Positions 46,978 to 59,533 of a DNA stretch of 64,000 nucleotides are shown one piece after another. The DNA lies in contig JAUKUA010000007.1 in the NCBI GenBank assembly GCA_030549175.1, positions 3,534,001 to 3,598,000 of the forward strand, given 5' to 3'. A model generated the notes under the pieces. It worked only from the letters and a program-made list of their open reading frames with translations, was not told the DNA's origin and made no database searches. This DNA comes from Lasiosphaeris hirsuta (lineage: Eukaryota > Ascomycota > Sordariomycetes > Sordariales > Lasiosphaeriaceae). The first letter of the stretch is position 1; the number at the start of each line of letters is the position of its first letter. The translations under genes and the position numbers were made by a program.

Positions 46978-46990
46978 AAGCACACCAGCA

Positions 46991-49900
46991 ATGACAACCC
47001 TGATCACCGGAACCCTGCCGCCGCCCAAGCAAATACGCTTCGTGAATAACCAAGGCCAGCCGCCGTCGAAACGGCGGAGGATCAATGCAGCGTATGTTTT
47101 CCTTTTCGCTCTGTATACATATTTATCCCTATTCGCGATGCCCGGTGAAGTGGCTGTTGGGCTGTTTGGTCCGTGTCACCATGTCTTGGGGAAATGCGCG
47201 GGGTGGTCTGCGAATATGACTGCGGTTGTGGCGGGATCGGCTTCTAAAATACCTTCAGATGTTTGACGTGCCGCAAACGCAAAACGCGATGTGCTGGTGA
47301 AAAGCCGAAGTGCTCGACGTGCACGAAAAATGGGCACGACTGTATGGGATACACGGAGATCGTCGAGAAGAAGAAGGAGCTTGGGAATGGATCGGCGGCA
47401 CCAAGAGGCGAGCACGGCGACACGACGGACCTGAGCAATGAACCCGATAGCGAGTATCTGGACGACGACGACGATGACGAACGGCGCCATTGGAAGAGCA
47501 AGCCTGCGCCCCGGACGGCCGGCTTTGCTAATGGGGATGGAGACCTCAGGCGCGACTCGGTGACAAGCGTTACGGCATCATCTAGTCAACTTCGAGGCCG
47601 GAGCAACGAATGGGATCATGAAGGAAAAGCGCAAAATCCGGTGAAGCCCATGCGACGGTCCAGTATATACGACCGGACTTCGTCATACTCGGAGGATGGT
47701 CGAAGCTCGAACAACCGGTCGCCCGTACAGCATCACACCGAGAGTCACCGCATGCCCTACTTCAGGTATTTCGGGCCTACCGCTATTGTCCCGGGCTACA
47801 AGCAGGTTATGGTGAATGTTTCAGTCCATCGAGACAGACGTAGGAGCCGAGGGAGCTCGTTTTCAGCCACCTCACCGGGGTCTCTGTTCGCCTACGGCGC
47901 CGCACAGAGCCGCCTCTCACACCCCGAGACAATCCTCGAGACCTTAGACGACCTACCCGTGTATGATGTGAATGAGCCAGGTGAACCGCACCCCCTAATC
48001 ACCACCTTGGTCAAGACTTTCTTTCTCCACCTTGGCTGCAACTACCCGTTTCTGCGAGAAGAGAGGTTTCTCCGCATGCTCAAGGAAAAGAGTGTCGAGC
48101 CTATCCTGGTGGATGCCATGTGTTCCTTGGCCGCCCGGTTTTCCAACCTGCCCATATTCACCAACGAGCGCGACGGCAGGATTCCAAGATCTGAGTACGG
48201 CCATGTATTTGCCCAGCGGGCAAAGGCGGCTACCGTGGATACTTTCCCTTGCCCCTCCGTTGCTGCAGTGCAGGCTTGCCTGCTGATGGCATACGAGGGG
48301 TTCGGGGAAAACCAGGACAGCGCTTTATGGATGTACCTAGGTCTTGCGATTAGAATGGCTGTTGATCTCGGGCTCCAAAAGCGGGTCGGGATCAAGTATC
48401 AGGGAGAGCGCGACCCGTGGTACACGAGAACCTGGAGCCGAAAGGGGAGTGAGAATGGCGAGAATTCCGACGGCAAACAGAGCGATGAAGAAACATTGAG
48501 CCCCGAGGAGCAACAGGAGGTTGAGCAAGAGCGCATCAACACGTTTTGGGCTGTCTTCATCCTAGACCGAGTCATCTCATCGGGTACGGGAAGGCCGGTC
48601 ACCTTCCGGGACGACGATTATGAACTGGCGATCCCCGCACCGACCACGGACCCTGTCACGGGCTGGCCCGCTCCGCTCCCCGCCTTCATCGAGATTATCC
48701 ACCTTTATGGCCGGGTGTCCGATGTCCTCAACAACATCCGGGACGCCAATGACCTCACCGACGAGAAAATGGCCAAGCTCGCCCAGATGGAGAGCGATTT
48801 GACCCAGATTTACCAGAAGCAAGACGACTCCCTCCACTTCAACGCCTGCAATTTCCAAGAGTATGCGCACGCTGGCCAAGGCACTACTTTCATTCTGTTG
48901 CATTTCTGGTTTCACGCTTTGATCATCGTCCTCCACCAGCCCACGCTGTTGACGCCCTTTGGCAGCCTAAACCCCATCAAGCTGTTGCCAAACAGCCGGG
49001 AGCTATCCATGTCGAGCGCTAAGACCATCGCCGATATCCTGGCTTTTGCCGAGTTGATCGACCCCAAGAGCTTCATCGGTAACCCATTTACATCCCAGCC
49101 CATGTACATTGCGGCATGTGCGTTCCTGATGGAGTCTGTGGCAAACACATCAGAACCTCCCTCACGAGAGCAAACGCCTGCGGACTCCAAGGCCGACATC
49201 CACAAGGTGCCCAATACTAGGAAGCAGAACTCCGCCAACGATATAAGGTCGGCGAAGCATTCCCTCCTTGCTTCTGCTGCCAACCAGAACTACCAGCGGT
49301 GTTACAAGTCGCTCCAAGAATTGCAAAAGTACTGGGGAGGGGTTGGATACATCCTCAATGCTCTCGACCAAAAGTCCAAGGGTATTTGGGACTGCGAGAC
49401 GTTTACCAATGAGGAGTATGAGAGCGCGATGCTCGAACGGCGTGGCTCGCTCGGTCGCCTGGCCCGGTTTGAGAACCCGGCGTCACCAAATGCCCCTCCG
49501 ATTGCCTGGTCGCTCACAGGGACTACAAATTCACCCAACTCAAACCTAACGCTGTTATACCAGAATAGCCACTCTGGGCTGTCGGGTCTCGGTCCCCCGC
49601 CACCCCATTCCGTTCCGGTATCTGCCGCCACGCCTCCGGGGAACATGATTTATGATCCTATTCGACAGAGTATTCCCGAATCATCAGCCATGTTTCCACC
49701 GGCATACCCCCAGCCTAACGTCTCAGCTGTGCGCTACCAAGCCCATCCCTCCAAGCCTAGCCGGTTATCAACATCGTCTACCCCTGGGAAGATGTTTCTT
49801 AAGTACGAGGCTCAATCGCCAGACGATATGGGAATCAACAGCCCAAACGACTCCAAGGTGCACATGCATTCAGGTATGTCGCACTCGAACCATGGTGGGC

Positions 49901-50310
49901 CGCTCCATCCGCCACCGTATACGCCGAACTCGCAGCACGCCTCGGTCTCGGACACGTCTGCTGCCCACGGGGGCTCGCCGACGTCTAGCTCGCTCACGGA
50001 TTCTGGTATGAGTCAGCATCATCACTATCAGCACCACAATCACCATAATCACAGCAATGGCGTGAATCACAACGGCAATGGTGGACACCATGGAGGGTAC
50101 GAAGTCGATTTTGCGCAAAGTGGCCTCGCATCAGGCTCGTACTTCAACAACGAGATCATCACATTTGACAGCCAAGAGATCAACATTGACGCACTGGGGC
50201 TACCCAACGAGATGATGCCGCCGTGGCTGGAGATTCTTCCTGGAGATGTACTAGGATTGTTTGAGAACGGCGTTTCGGGATCGAACCAACATCACCACCA
50301 CTTGGGGTGA
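46991..50310 (+). CDS. Zn2Cys6 fungal transcription factor with middle homology domain
   Basis: Two exons, 46991-47091 and 47259-50310, are joined by a 167-nt intron (GTATGT...TTCAG, phase 2), giving 1050 residues. The junction falls just before the zinc cluster CLTCRKRKTRC...CSTCTKNGHDC (residues 35-62), which is preceded by a basic KRRRINAA. An acidic run (YLDDDDDDE) follows. The regulatory domain is clear: TFFLHLGCNYPFLREERF, LVDAMCSLAARFS, LWMYLGLAIRMAVDLGLQKR, INTFWAVFILDRVISSGTGRPVTFRDDDYELAIP. The C-terminal third is Ser/Pro-rich with a His/Asn-rich tract (HHYQHHNHHNHSNG), an amphipathic tail (IDALGLPNEMMPPWLEILPGDVL) and a final HHHHLG. It is a nuclear DNA-binding regulator; its targets are unknown. 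Confidence 0.85.
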
Positions 50311-51653
50311 TTGGGCCTTTCTCTACCACTATGAATGACGACAGCTGTTTCTGGACGGGTCCCGGGACTCGTTGAAATAATGATGATTTGATATGCATTT
50401 CTTGGGTGGGACGAGATCTATTTCGCATACTATTCTTGTCTGTTCAAGTTGAGGTTACAATTGCCTGAAGTTGACGGCGGTGAGGAGCGATCTCCTAGCT
50501 TTTTTATTTTTATTTTTATGCTTTTCTTGCTATCCCCCAGTGCGGTTCCTATTATTATCTCCCACAGTTTAGCAGAGAGTGACGCCGCCGCTGTATTGTT
50601 GTTTCATTTCGCTTTTGCTTTCGTTTCTTCATATATTAGCGCGAAGAGCAGGCGCATCATTACCGCGGTTAGTTTCTTTAAGCGGTCAAGAAGAAACAAG
50701 AATTAGGGAGACGGAAGGGGTGGTTCTCTAATATTTTGGTGTATTGCGAGGAGTTCACGGTGTTAGTTGGATGGGGATGGGAAACCTGAAGACGGGGGTT
50801 GGCTAACTCAGCAGGTGGGTGGGTGGGTGGGCAAAGACTTGATGTTTTTCAAGACGGGCGGTTATCTGATGGGTTTGGCTGGCACGCATTGCTGGCGTGG
50901 ATCGGGGATACGGCATGGCCTGGTAGGGAAAGGGAAAGGGGCATCAAACTTTGAGGTACCTCAGCTCATGAGCATGGGTGTGTTACGTCCGGGAATGAGG
51001 AGGACAAAAAATGGAATTCAGAAGGGGGTTGAGGGGAAGGGGGTGCTGTTTTGCATGGTAATATGCGACTTATTATTATTTATCGCGGCTGTCATTAGTC
51101 TACCTAGTTTTTGATGTTTATTACTCGCCAGGCTCGTGAGGAGATGGTTGAGGTATGCAGTCAAGTCGTCTACTTGTTTTGTTGCTGCTGCGGTCGTGTA
51201 ACACTATGTGACAACCTCCTTCTTCAAGGAGGGTATGACCTTCTAGAACTGTGCCAGACATTAGTATTCTTTCCATTGGTATCCATATTTTTGGCTAGAA
51301 ATCACCTCATGACAAAGAACCTTGATGGATTGCACAAATCCAAGTCGTCAAAATGGCAGGGAGGGGTTCTTCTTATCGATAGGGACAGTCCCTGAACTGC
51401 AGATGGCGGGGTGAAATTTTAGGGGCCCCCGACATCGCTCGTCATTTTTTTTTTTTCTCATGGGGTGACTCTTTGCAGGGGTGGCATGCGGCAAGTCGTC
51501 TGGCATCTTGACCGACGTCGTCGCCTGTCAACTGCGCCTCCCTTTCCTCTCGATTCTTAGCCTCAAGGCCCCTCGGTTTCAGGAGACACTGCTGAGCGCT
51601 ACAATCGAGCAATTGATCAATTGACCCGCTGTCCTCTCCCTCAGCGTCTCCCG
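50311..51653. other. intergenic, no gene seen
   Basis: It holds the 3' region of the third TF gene and the promoter of the aminotransferase gene. It carries a G-quadruplex-type motif at 50817-50831 and a T12 run at 51445-51456. No further gene was seen. Confidence 0.5.
50817..50831 (+). repeat. GGGT tetranucleotide run, G-quadruplex motif
   Basis: Four G triplets are each separated by one T (GGGTGGGTGGGTGGG), the tightest form of the quadruplex consensus. Confidence 0.7.
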
Positions 51654-53105
51654 ATGGCCTTCCGAGCGTCCCTACGGCTCGCCGCCAAGCCAAACCGCGC
51701 GCGCTTCTTCTCCCAAGCAGCGGCCGTGCCGACATCGACGATAGCCGGCGAGGCCCGCAACGCCGTCCAGATCAAGCGAGATGCCGCTCTATCCAACCCC
51801 GACCCGGCGGCCGACTCAGCCAGCGCCGCCCTCGTCCGAGAGCATGCCCCCTTCATGGTCGCTACCTATTCACGCCCGCCGCCCGTCTTCGTCAAGGGCG
51901 AGGGGTCCTACCTCTGGGACATTGACAACCGCAAATACCTCGACTTCACCGCCGGTATTGCTGTCAACTCGCTTGGTCACTGCGACCCCGAGTTCTCCAA
52001 GCTGATCGCCCAGCAGGTGGGTCACTTTCTTCACACGGAGAATGTGCAGGCGAATTACTGACAGATGCGCCAGGCCAAAACCCTCGTCCATGCCTCCAAC
52101 CTCTACTATAACCCCTGGACCGGTGCCCTGTCCAAGCTTCTTGTCGAGAAGACGCTCGAGTCGGGCGGCATGCACGACGCCGCCGCCGTCTTCATCTGCA
52201 ACTCAGGCTCCGAGGCCAACGAGGCCGGCATCAAGTTCGCGCGCAAGGTGGGCAAGGTGCTAGACCCGTCCGGCGCCAAGCACGAGATCGTGTCATTCCG
52301 CAATGCCTTCCACGGCCGGACCATGGGCTCGCTGTCGGCGACGCCCAACCCGAAATACCAAGCCCCCTTCGCCCCCATGGTCCCCGGCTTCCGCGTCGGC
52401 ACCTACAACGACATCGAGGCCATCCCGTCGCTCGTGACGGAGAATACCTGCAGCGTCATCGTCGAGCCCATCCAGGGCGAGGGCGGCGTGCAGGTCGCCA
52501 CCGACGAGTTCCTGCTCGCCCTCGCCAAGCGCTGCCGCGAGGTCGGCGCGCTGCTCCACTACGACGAGATCCAGTGCGGCATGTCGCGCACCGGTGACGG
52601 TCTCTGGGCCCACTCGCGCCTCCCCGCCGCCGCCCACCCCGACATCCTGACCACGGCCAAGGCGCTCGGCAACGGCTTCCCCATCGGCGCCACCATCGTC
52701 AACCACAATGTCGCCGAGAAGATCAAGGTCGGCGACCACGGCACCACCTTTGGCGGGAACCCCCTTGCGTGCAGGCTCGCGCACTACATCGTCTCGCGCC
52801 TGGCGGATGACGGCCTGCAGAAGGAGGTCGCGGCCAAGGGAGAGGTGTTCCGCAAGGGCTTCGAGGGGCTGCGGGAGCGGTACCCTGAGCTCATCCAGGA
52901 GGTCCGTGGTCGCGGGCTGATCCTCGGCGTGCAGCTGACCGAGGACCCGTCTTCGATTGTCTCGGCCGCGCGGGAGAGGGGCCTGTTGGTTATCACCGCG
53001 GGGACGAACACGCTCCGGTTTGTGCCGAGTTTGACGGTCACGGACGCAGAGATTGCGGAGGGTTTGGCTATCCTGGAGGAGGCTATCAAGGCTACCAGGG
53101 CGTGA
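51654..53105 (+). CDS. ARG8: acetylornithine aminotransferase, mitochondrial
   Basis: It transfers the amino group from glutamate to N-acetylglutamate semialdehyde in arginine synthesis, using PLP, in the mitochondrion. Two exons, 51654-52016 and 52074-53105, are joined by a 57-nt intron with branch site TTACTGAC, giving 464 residues. The N-terminus is rich in Arg, Ser and Ala (FRASLRLAAKPNRARFFSQ), fitting a mitochondrial presequence. Class III aminotransferase motifs are present: YLDFTAGIAVNSLGHCDP, ICNSGSEANEAGIKFAR, FRNAFHGRTMGSLSAT, HYDEIQCGMSRTG, and TTAKALGNGFPIGA, whose lysine forms the Schiff base with PLP, then TTFGGNPLAC. Length and the acetylornithine-type signature support ArgD/Arg8 over ornithine aminotransferase. 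Nothing looks damaged. Confidence 0.92.
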
Positions 53106-53355
53106 GGTGAGGTGAAGCTTGATAGGGAGAGATGTGTTGCTTAGCCCTGCGGGTTCGGAATCTGTTTTACATGGAGTTTGGGGTTCAAAATTAACCATGG
53201 TGAATGAATAGTATTTGATCTGTTGCACATGGGTTCCATGGAGCCTGGACATTGTGGAATCCGGAATTTTTTTTGAGAGAGAGCTGGCAATTCGTCCTCA
53301 ATGACCCTGGCCATGTCACTTTCCAACGCGAACAGGCTTGAGACACGAAATGCGA

Positions 53356-53381
53356 ACACACACACACACACACACACACAC
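53356..53381. repeat. (AC)13 microsatellite
   Basis: Perfect dinucleotide run. Confidence 0.9.
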
Positions 53382-54473
53382 GCTCGTACTCTACCGACAC
53401 TGCTCCCAGAATACTTTGCAAACGATGCAACCTTCAGACAGCCAGGGGAGCCTAGAAACTCGCATGAAATCATCAAATCCCATACGTTTAAACCGGTACA
53501 ATCCTCCAACGCTCTCACCAAATTCTCCCTCACGTCCCGAGCCTCAGCCCGCGATCGCAATGAAAAAAGAAAAGAAAAAGATATGGCCGGTCAGACTTCC
53601 GTCGACACCCACCCTGCCCGAGCGCCCGAAAGCAAGACCTCAAAAACGGGGTACAGATCATCGCCCACTCTCTATACAGCCGCGGTTCCGGAGACCAGCG
53701 ACCACCACCCTTGCGGGCGGAGCGAGAGCAAAATGGTCCTCACTGTAGGGCGTCGAGGATATGAATCATCATCCCGGGTGGGATTTGTGGCTCTTTTAGG
53801 GAACACAAAAGAGGACGACTACTATAGAAATGATTCTTCTGTTGCGGTGGTTAGTGGTGGTTGTGGCGAGGTGAGTAGTAAGGGGTGGCTTACTGAAGTA
53901 TTGTCGACATAAGGAAAAAGGAAAAAGAAGAGGAAAGGGAGGCGGGTGGGAGAGATCATATAGTGTGGTGGGTGGTCCCTGCGCGAGTGCAAACTGGTCG
54001 TGGCTCTTCCCAAAAATTCTTCCCATCAACCCCTGCTCTAACGTCCAGGTTTTTTTTCGATTTTCCAGTGACGGCCACCTGGCAAGCCCAGAGGGGAGTA
54101 ATACAGAGGGATACCCCAGAGAGTCTGCGTGTAACAGAAGAAATCTCATGATGTCACGAAACAGCCAAAATCACATGCAACAAGTAAGAAAAGCAAGAAA
54201 GGTATGCGCGTTCATGGCAAAGCTCATCATTGATTCAGCTATATATACACCTCCCTCGCTCGTCCTTGCTATCAAGGAATGGCCCGGTGTCTTCGCCAGA
54301 TGCTCTGGAATTCTATGTCATATCCTGAGTGCCATCCCCCAAAATCCATGTGTTGATGATGCCATCAGGTCATGAAATTTATTTAGTCCGCGTTTTGTTT
54401 TGCCTTGTAAACGCCCCGCCCATCCTCGCCTCCGCAGAGGCATCATAAATTTCGTGGTTATCCCGTACCCAGT

Positions 54474-54496
54474 GCACACACACACGCACACACACA
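54474..54496. repeat. CA microsatellite, one interruption
   Basis: A CACACACACACGCACACACACA run in the 3' flank of the AA11 gene. Confidence 0.8.
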
Positions 54497-54804
54497 AAGC
54501 CAATAACCCCGGTCCAGATGCAAGAGTTTCGTGTTCATTTTGCTCATCTTGGTTGCCCAAAGGGTATAACATCCATGCAGAAAGAAAGAAGAAGAAAAAA
54601 AAGGTGATCATGTCAAGTAAAGCGAGTGTTCAGAATCGTAATATCGTTTTGGCACCAGTCCTAGTATTTCGTTGCGAGAAGGTCGAGCCACTGTGGGTTA
54701 GGTCGTCTCATGCTGTCTGTCTATGCAAAGTCGCGCCGTCCTCGTCTTGCGGGGGCGGCGGGCGTTGGGTTGGGTCGCGAAGTCAACTTGCTTCAAGCAT
54801 AGGC

Positions 54805-56046
54805 TTAAAAAGCAAGGTTGCGGACACGGCGGATGCCCCGACGGCCGGCCATGACGAGGGTGTCGCTGGTTCCGGGGGAGCAGGAGGTGCCGGCCGCCAT
54901 GGGAATGGAGGCCGACCATTGGCCTGAGGCGCAGCGCTGGAAGGCCGTGCCGCCAATGCAGTTCCACGCGCCCTCATTGCTGCAGGCTGTGCCGGCGGCC
55001 TTGCTGCCCGAGGATGAGCCAGAGCCAGTATTGGCGGGAGGGCTGGCAGGGGCTGTCTTGGTCGCGGTCTGGAGGGTCGTCGGGGCGGGAGCGGCTGTCT
55101 CGGACGCGGTGGGAACCGTGATGAAGATGCCACTAGAGGTCGAGGGTGAGCTGCTGGAGCTAGAATTTGAGGAGTGAGAGGAGACATACCCTTGAGGAGG
55201 ACCGGACGGCGAAGGAGCTGCTACGGTAGTAGGAGGCGCCGCCGGAGGAGCTACTGGAGGAGCAGCCGGAGGAGCAGCCGGAGGAGCCGCCGGGGGAGCC
55301 GAGCCTCCAGATCCACTTCCAGAGCCGGTGCCGGGCGCAGCAGGAGCAGCAGCAGCGCCGCAGCTGCCCGAAGGGGGAGCCTGCTTGCCGCCGTTGTCGG
55401 TAACATCCGGGCCGGGGTCGGGGAAGGTGACATCCGCACTTTCAACTGTCGTGCAACCATTGCCGATGTTGGCAAGGAAGATCGAGGGGCGACTGGAAAA
55501 TGCCGCGGCGCGCTTTGAGGTGTCACGTCGAGCAGCAGCACCACCACCGATGGTGATTGGGGCACAGTTCATGTAGAACTCTCTGTTACCCAACTCGTTG
55601 TACCAAGTCCAAGCAAAGAGGGCATCGCCGCTCTGTGCGTCATCTGGGATGGTGAAGTCGTAGTTGGAAGACAGGGGGCAACCACCGATGATGGACTTGA
55701 TGACGGTGAAGGTCTTTCCTGCGTCGTAGCTTAGGGCGGCCTGGCAAGATCCACCGCCATGTGCAGCTCCTCCGGTGATGGTCATGTTGTGGGTACTGCC
55801 CGGTGCAAAGGTAGCAGTGCTGGCGCCAGCGGGAGTGCCGAGGTCAGACTGGTAGCCTTTGCATGGGTAGTTCGAGCCATCGCCGCTGAGAGGGGCAGTC
55901 ATGCTGTAGTCGATGTTCGTCGCGTGGGGGTTGAACTTGGACCGAAACGGAGGAGGAAAAGACATCTCCATGTGGGCGGTAGCAAGCTGACCGCCAGCAA
56001 GGAGACCAGCCAGGAGACTGGCGGTGACGGAATGGAGTGAAGGCAT
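54805..56046 (-). CDS. AA11 lytic polysaccharide monooxygenase with X278-like C-terminal domain
   Basis: This secreted copper enzyme cleaves chitin oxidatively. It is a single exon of 413 residues. Signal peptide cleavage after LATA at residue 24 leaves His25 as the first mature residue, as needed for the copper brace. The second copper histidine fits His96 in [11 protein letters not shown], and Tyr158 in NREFYMNCA is the likely axial residue. Disulfide cysteines occur at the expected places (YPCKGY, GGCPLSS, MNCAP). A Gly/Ser then Pro/Ala-rich linker follows, encoded by GGAGGAGC-type DNA repeats near 55240-55320. A C-terminal cysteine domain ([23 protein letters not shown]) matches the X278 module often found on AA11 and thought to bind chitin. 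The extreme end is basic ([10 protein letters not shown]). The gene points away from PBP1 across 3.5 kb of spacer. Confidence 0.85.
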   Translation of the reverse strand: MPSLHSVTASLLAGLLAGGQLATAHMEMSFPPPFRSKFNPHATNIDYSMTAPLSGDGSNYPCKGYQSDLGTPAGASTATFAPGSTHNMTITGGAAHGGGSCQAALSYDAGKTFTVIKSIIGGCPLSSNYDFTIPDDAQSGDALFAWTWYNELGNREFYMNCAPITIGGGAAARRDTSKRAAAFSSRPSIFLANIGNGCTTVESADVTFPDPGPDVTDNGGKQAPPSGSCGAAAAPAAPGTGSGSGSGGSAPPAAPPAAPPAAPPVAPPAAPPTTVAAPSPSGPPQGYVSSHSSNSSSSSSPSTSSGIFITVPTASETAAPAPTTLQTATKTAPASPPANTGSGSSSGSKAAGTACSNEGAWNCIGGTAFQRCASGQWSASIPMAAGTSCSPGTSDTLVMAGRRGIRRVRNLAF

Positions 56047-59000
56047 CTTGTGTCCGAAGATATCGATGCAAAAGATGGTGTTGTCTGTTTGAGAGTTTGT
56101 CTTTCGATGAAGGCGTCTGATACCAGATCAGGAGAGTGATGTTTTGTGACGAGTGAGAGTGAAAGCCCGAAACCAGTCGTTAGTGCTTTAAGTGTCGAGT
56201 GTTGCCCGTGTGCCTTATAAGGAGAGAATAGACTTGAGAAAGAATAGGTCTATTGTTCGGTCTGGGTTACCTGAACAATAGAGAAGTCGACTGCTGGAGG
56301 CTGAAAGTAATGAGGGGTGAGAAGAGTGAAGAACAATAGAAGCACAAGCACAAGGTGGGACAATAGAACTAAAAAGCCGTTGGCGGGAGTGAATGACAGA
56401 CTGTGCGTTCAAGCTGGTGGCGGAAGTAGCGGACAGAACAGCAGAGTGATGAACATTTGAGAGAGACCCTTTATGTTTCTATTCGGACTGTTCATTCCTT
56501 CTCAGACCTCAATGATTGGACGAGGGAGTTGGCAGTGGGCATTGCTTGTTTTGAGCGCCACTGGGCCTTCGATCTCGCTGGGATGCCAAGCGTCCGGACT
56601 GGTGCACGCTGGGTCGTTGTGGGGATGGTGGTTGGCAGTTGGTTGGCAGCGAGGTTCTTGAATGGCCAAAGACAACACGCTCCTATCCCAGCGCATTGCA
56701 GCTCAGCCGTGCAAGACCCATCAAGGCCATCCACATCACAGCCGCCTCGTGGGGCAGCGGGTTGAGCATCATCGTTCATTCTTTGTCAGTCATTTCAGCC
56801 CGCGCAATAGTATGGAGCCGCGCGGTCCGCAGCTGCTGTCTTCTCCCTCTCCACCGCCTGCTGGAATGTGGACGAGCAAGCCGCAGTCAAATGGAAGTGG
56901 CGGGCTGGACAGCAAGCCAGCGACGGTGAGACAGCATCAAGCATCAATGCCAGATGGACGGGGAGGGGAGGGAGAGCCGGCACTCAACAACCGAGCTCTC
57001 TTTGTTGCTGGACGTGAAAGGTTGGTGGAGGGTGGGTGTCAATGGCCGATACCCCTGCCAAGAGGCAGCCCGACGGCGAATGGCAGGGCGGGAGCCAAGT
57101 TTGTGGCCTGCATCCTGAATCGACGCCAGCTCTTCCGAGCCAAGACATCATCACCACGCGCACAGCAGCACAGGCCACAGAAAAATCGACATAAAAAACA
57201 ATTGCGTGCGTGCTGGGATCAGCAGGGCAGGAGCCGCACGCGGCCGTGGTTGGCGGTCATGGGTTGGCACCATTTCCGCCCAATCGGTATCGCGTGCCTG
57301 AGCCCGGCACTCGCTTAGCTAAGAGGAAGATCCTGGAGAACCTGGTCACAGGCGCGCAGACAAAGAAAACGACAGGGGAGGGGTAACAGGGGCAAAATCT
57401 GAAACGCGCCAAAAGCTGTCCCTTTTCCACTTCTGGAAGCTGGCCTCTCACAACGGCCCTGAGCGGCCCAGTCCACTGGCCAGCGGTCTTCGGGCCTTGG
57501 GCCTCTGCTGTCCGTCTGCTCCCGACAAGTCGAGTCAACGGGCCTCCGAGTCTTGGCTTCTGTTTGTCTCTTGTTGAAACAACTGCCAGTCTGTCGCAAA
57601 CCCCCAGAGCCAGCCGCCGTGATTGGCACCTACCACACTGCCGTAGTACATTTCTGGTCGCTGGGCCGAGAACGGTCGATCCATTTCGGGCAGCCGGCAA
57701 GAGAGTGGCTGCTGTTGAACGGCCTCCAGACACAACCTCATCGCACTGATCGGTGGCCACGTCGTATCTGTGAAAGTTCCATTTTCGTGGCCATGGAGAA
57801 GCCAAAACGAAGCAGACCGAGTCCTGCGAACCTACAAACACACATCCTCCTCTCTCCTCCACTTCAACCCAAAAAGGCCAGCTTGCCACCCATCTTAGAC
57901 ATCTTCGCGACCCTGCCTTATCACCTCGCCCGGAAGCGCGCGCAGCCCCCTAGGGCCCTTTGCGCCTGCAAACGCAGCCCCGCGCACACCGGGCACGCGA
58001 GTATGCATCCACCCAACAACCCGCACATGCGCATCAGTCTATCGCCGTCGAGGGCCGCTGCGGCCTCACCTTGATTGCATGCTTCCATACCACCAGCCTC
58101 TATTCACACAGACCCCCATCCTCCTACTCCCAATTACCTCGCTATATCCCCGGCCCGCACTCACCTAGAACCTAAAGTAAACCCCATCCCCCCTCGCTAG
58201 ACCTTTCCATCCCGGCCCCAAGTCCGGCCCTCACCGTCCCAGCAACCCACCCACACCGCGCCGCCAAGATGCGACCTTGCCCTGACTGAGCATCCCCCCC
58301 CGTAAGGTTTACCCCTAGTCGCATCTCGGTGAGGCGCTGCGCTCAGCTCACCATGGATGAGTGCTCGACCTCACTCATCGCAATCGTGCCTAGCCTCCCA
58401 GTTCTTGGGGGGGCTAGGGGGGATTGGGAACAAAACCTCCGACCCCCAAGACATACATGCCCACCCATGTCCAACTGGGCACACATCCTAAGGTGAACAC
58501 ATCTCATCAGTCACCTCGAGGCTCAACGTACTCAATTCCTAAACCCCCATAAACCAAAAAAACCTCCCCATGAACCCGAACGCCTATGGATCAGCATGCA
58601 GAACTAGCAGGTGTTCACATAACCCCCTGAGCTAGTTTATTTGCTAGGGTCACGTAACTCAGATTCATGCTGCAATGTCCGGAGGGGAACACGACATACG
58701 CATTCTGCAAGAAATTTGCTGTACAGCCACACCAGACAGAAAAAAAGGCATGGATGGTCAAAGAATAAGGTCCAAGTTGCTACTGAGGCTCAACGATCTA
58801 TCTACGTGATAGTGACCATGTCATCAGCAGTATTCCCGGCTCTGAGCTCCCAGGGTAGTTGGGGGAAGAGATCACCACCAAGTCTCTCTTCCCAAGCGGA
58901 GCAATGCTCAGAAGCCCCAATCGACTCCATTTTTCTTCTCTCTTGGTGCAAAAGTCGCATTGCCAGAGATCATCGCCCCAGTCACACACACTACATCACT

Positions 59001-59533
59001 GCTCATCTCATACACATTCAAAAAGGCAGTAGGCACAATAGCATGTTCTTCGCTTTCATGCTGCCTCCTAGATACATCTAGCATGAATCGATACTGCTAC
59101 CTCCACTGCACAACCACTCATCCCTCCTCGCCTCAATCTTGGTGTCACTTCGTCGTGGTCTGCAGCATGCATGACACTGTCCCCGTCTCCACCAAGACCT
59201 CGAATCGCGTCGAATAGATCACCGAATGGGCTGGGCACGTCAAGCCAGTGGTGATGCCGTGGAGGCCGCGAAACGATGCCAAGAGCGTAAAAGGCTTGAG
59301 CAAAGCTAGTCATAATCTCCCCCTCTCCCTCCCTCCCACACTGCATAGCGAAGCCATCGACGGGGGCCCTCCACGACCATGTTTTTTCTTTTTTGCTTGC
59401 CCAAGAGTCCCCCACTTCGGCGGATCCTCGAGCGAGCCTGACGAAGTCGCTGCCAAGCTTAAATAAATAGGTAGTCCAACAGGATTGTCCAGATGCAATT
59501 GCCATATCATGACATATCTAGACTTCACGGCCC
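56047..59533. other. intergenic, no gene seen
   Basis: The left part is the promoter and leader of the AA11 gene (minus). The right part (about 59000-59533) is probably the 3' UTR of PBP1. Overlapping ORFs at 56650-58070 on both strands lack motifs. Confidence 0.45.

Larger units (their letters stand above)
53106..54804. other. convergent intergenic region with simple repeats
   Basis: It lies between the 3' ends of ARG8 (plus) and the AA11 gene (minus). It contains an (AC)13 microsatellite at 53356-53381 and a second CA run at 54474-54496. No gene was recognised. Confidence 0.5.

Noticed and set aside
46971..46980. CTATAAAAG as a TATA box for the third regulator
   Set aside because: It lies only about 12-19 nt before the ATG, leaving no room for a leader.
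52293..53252. 319-codon ORF antisense to ARG8
   Set aside because: Antisense shadow of a well-conserved aminotransferase; repetitive Asp/Gly/Val composition without a domain.
59068..59505. 145-codon ORF downstream of PBP1 on the same strand
   Set aside because: No recognisable domain; it lies where the 3' UTR is expected and no splice link to PBP1 was convincing.
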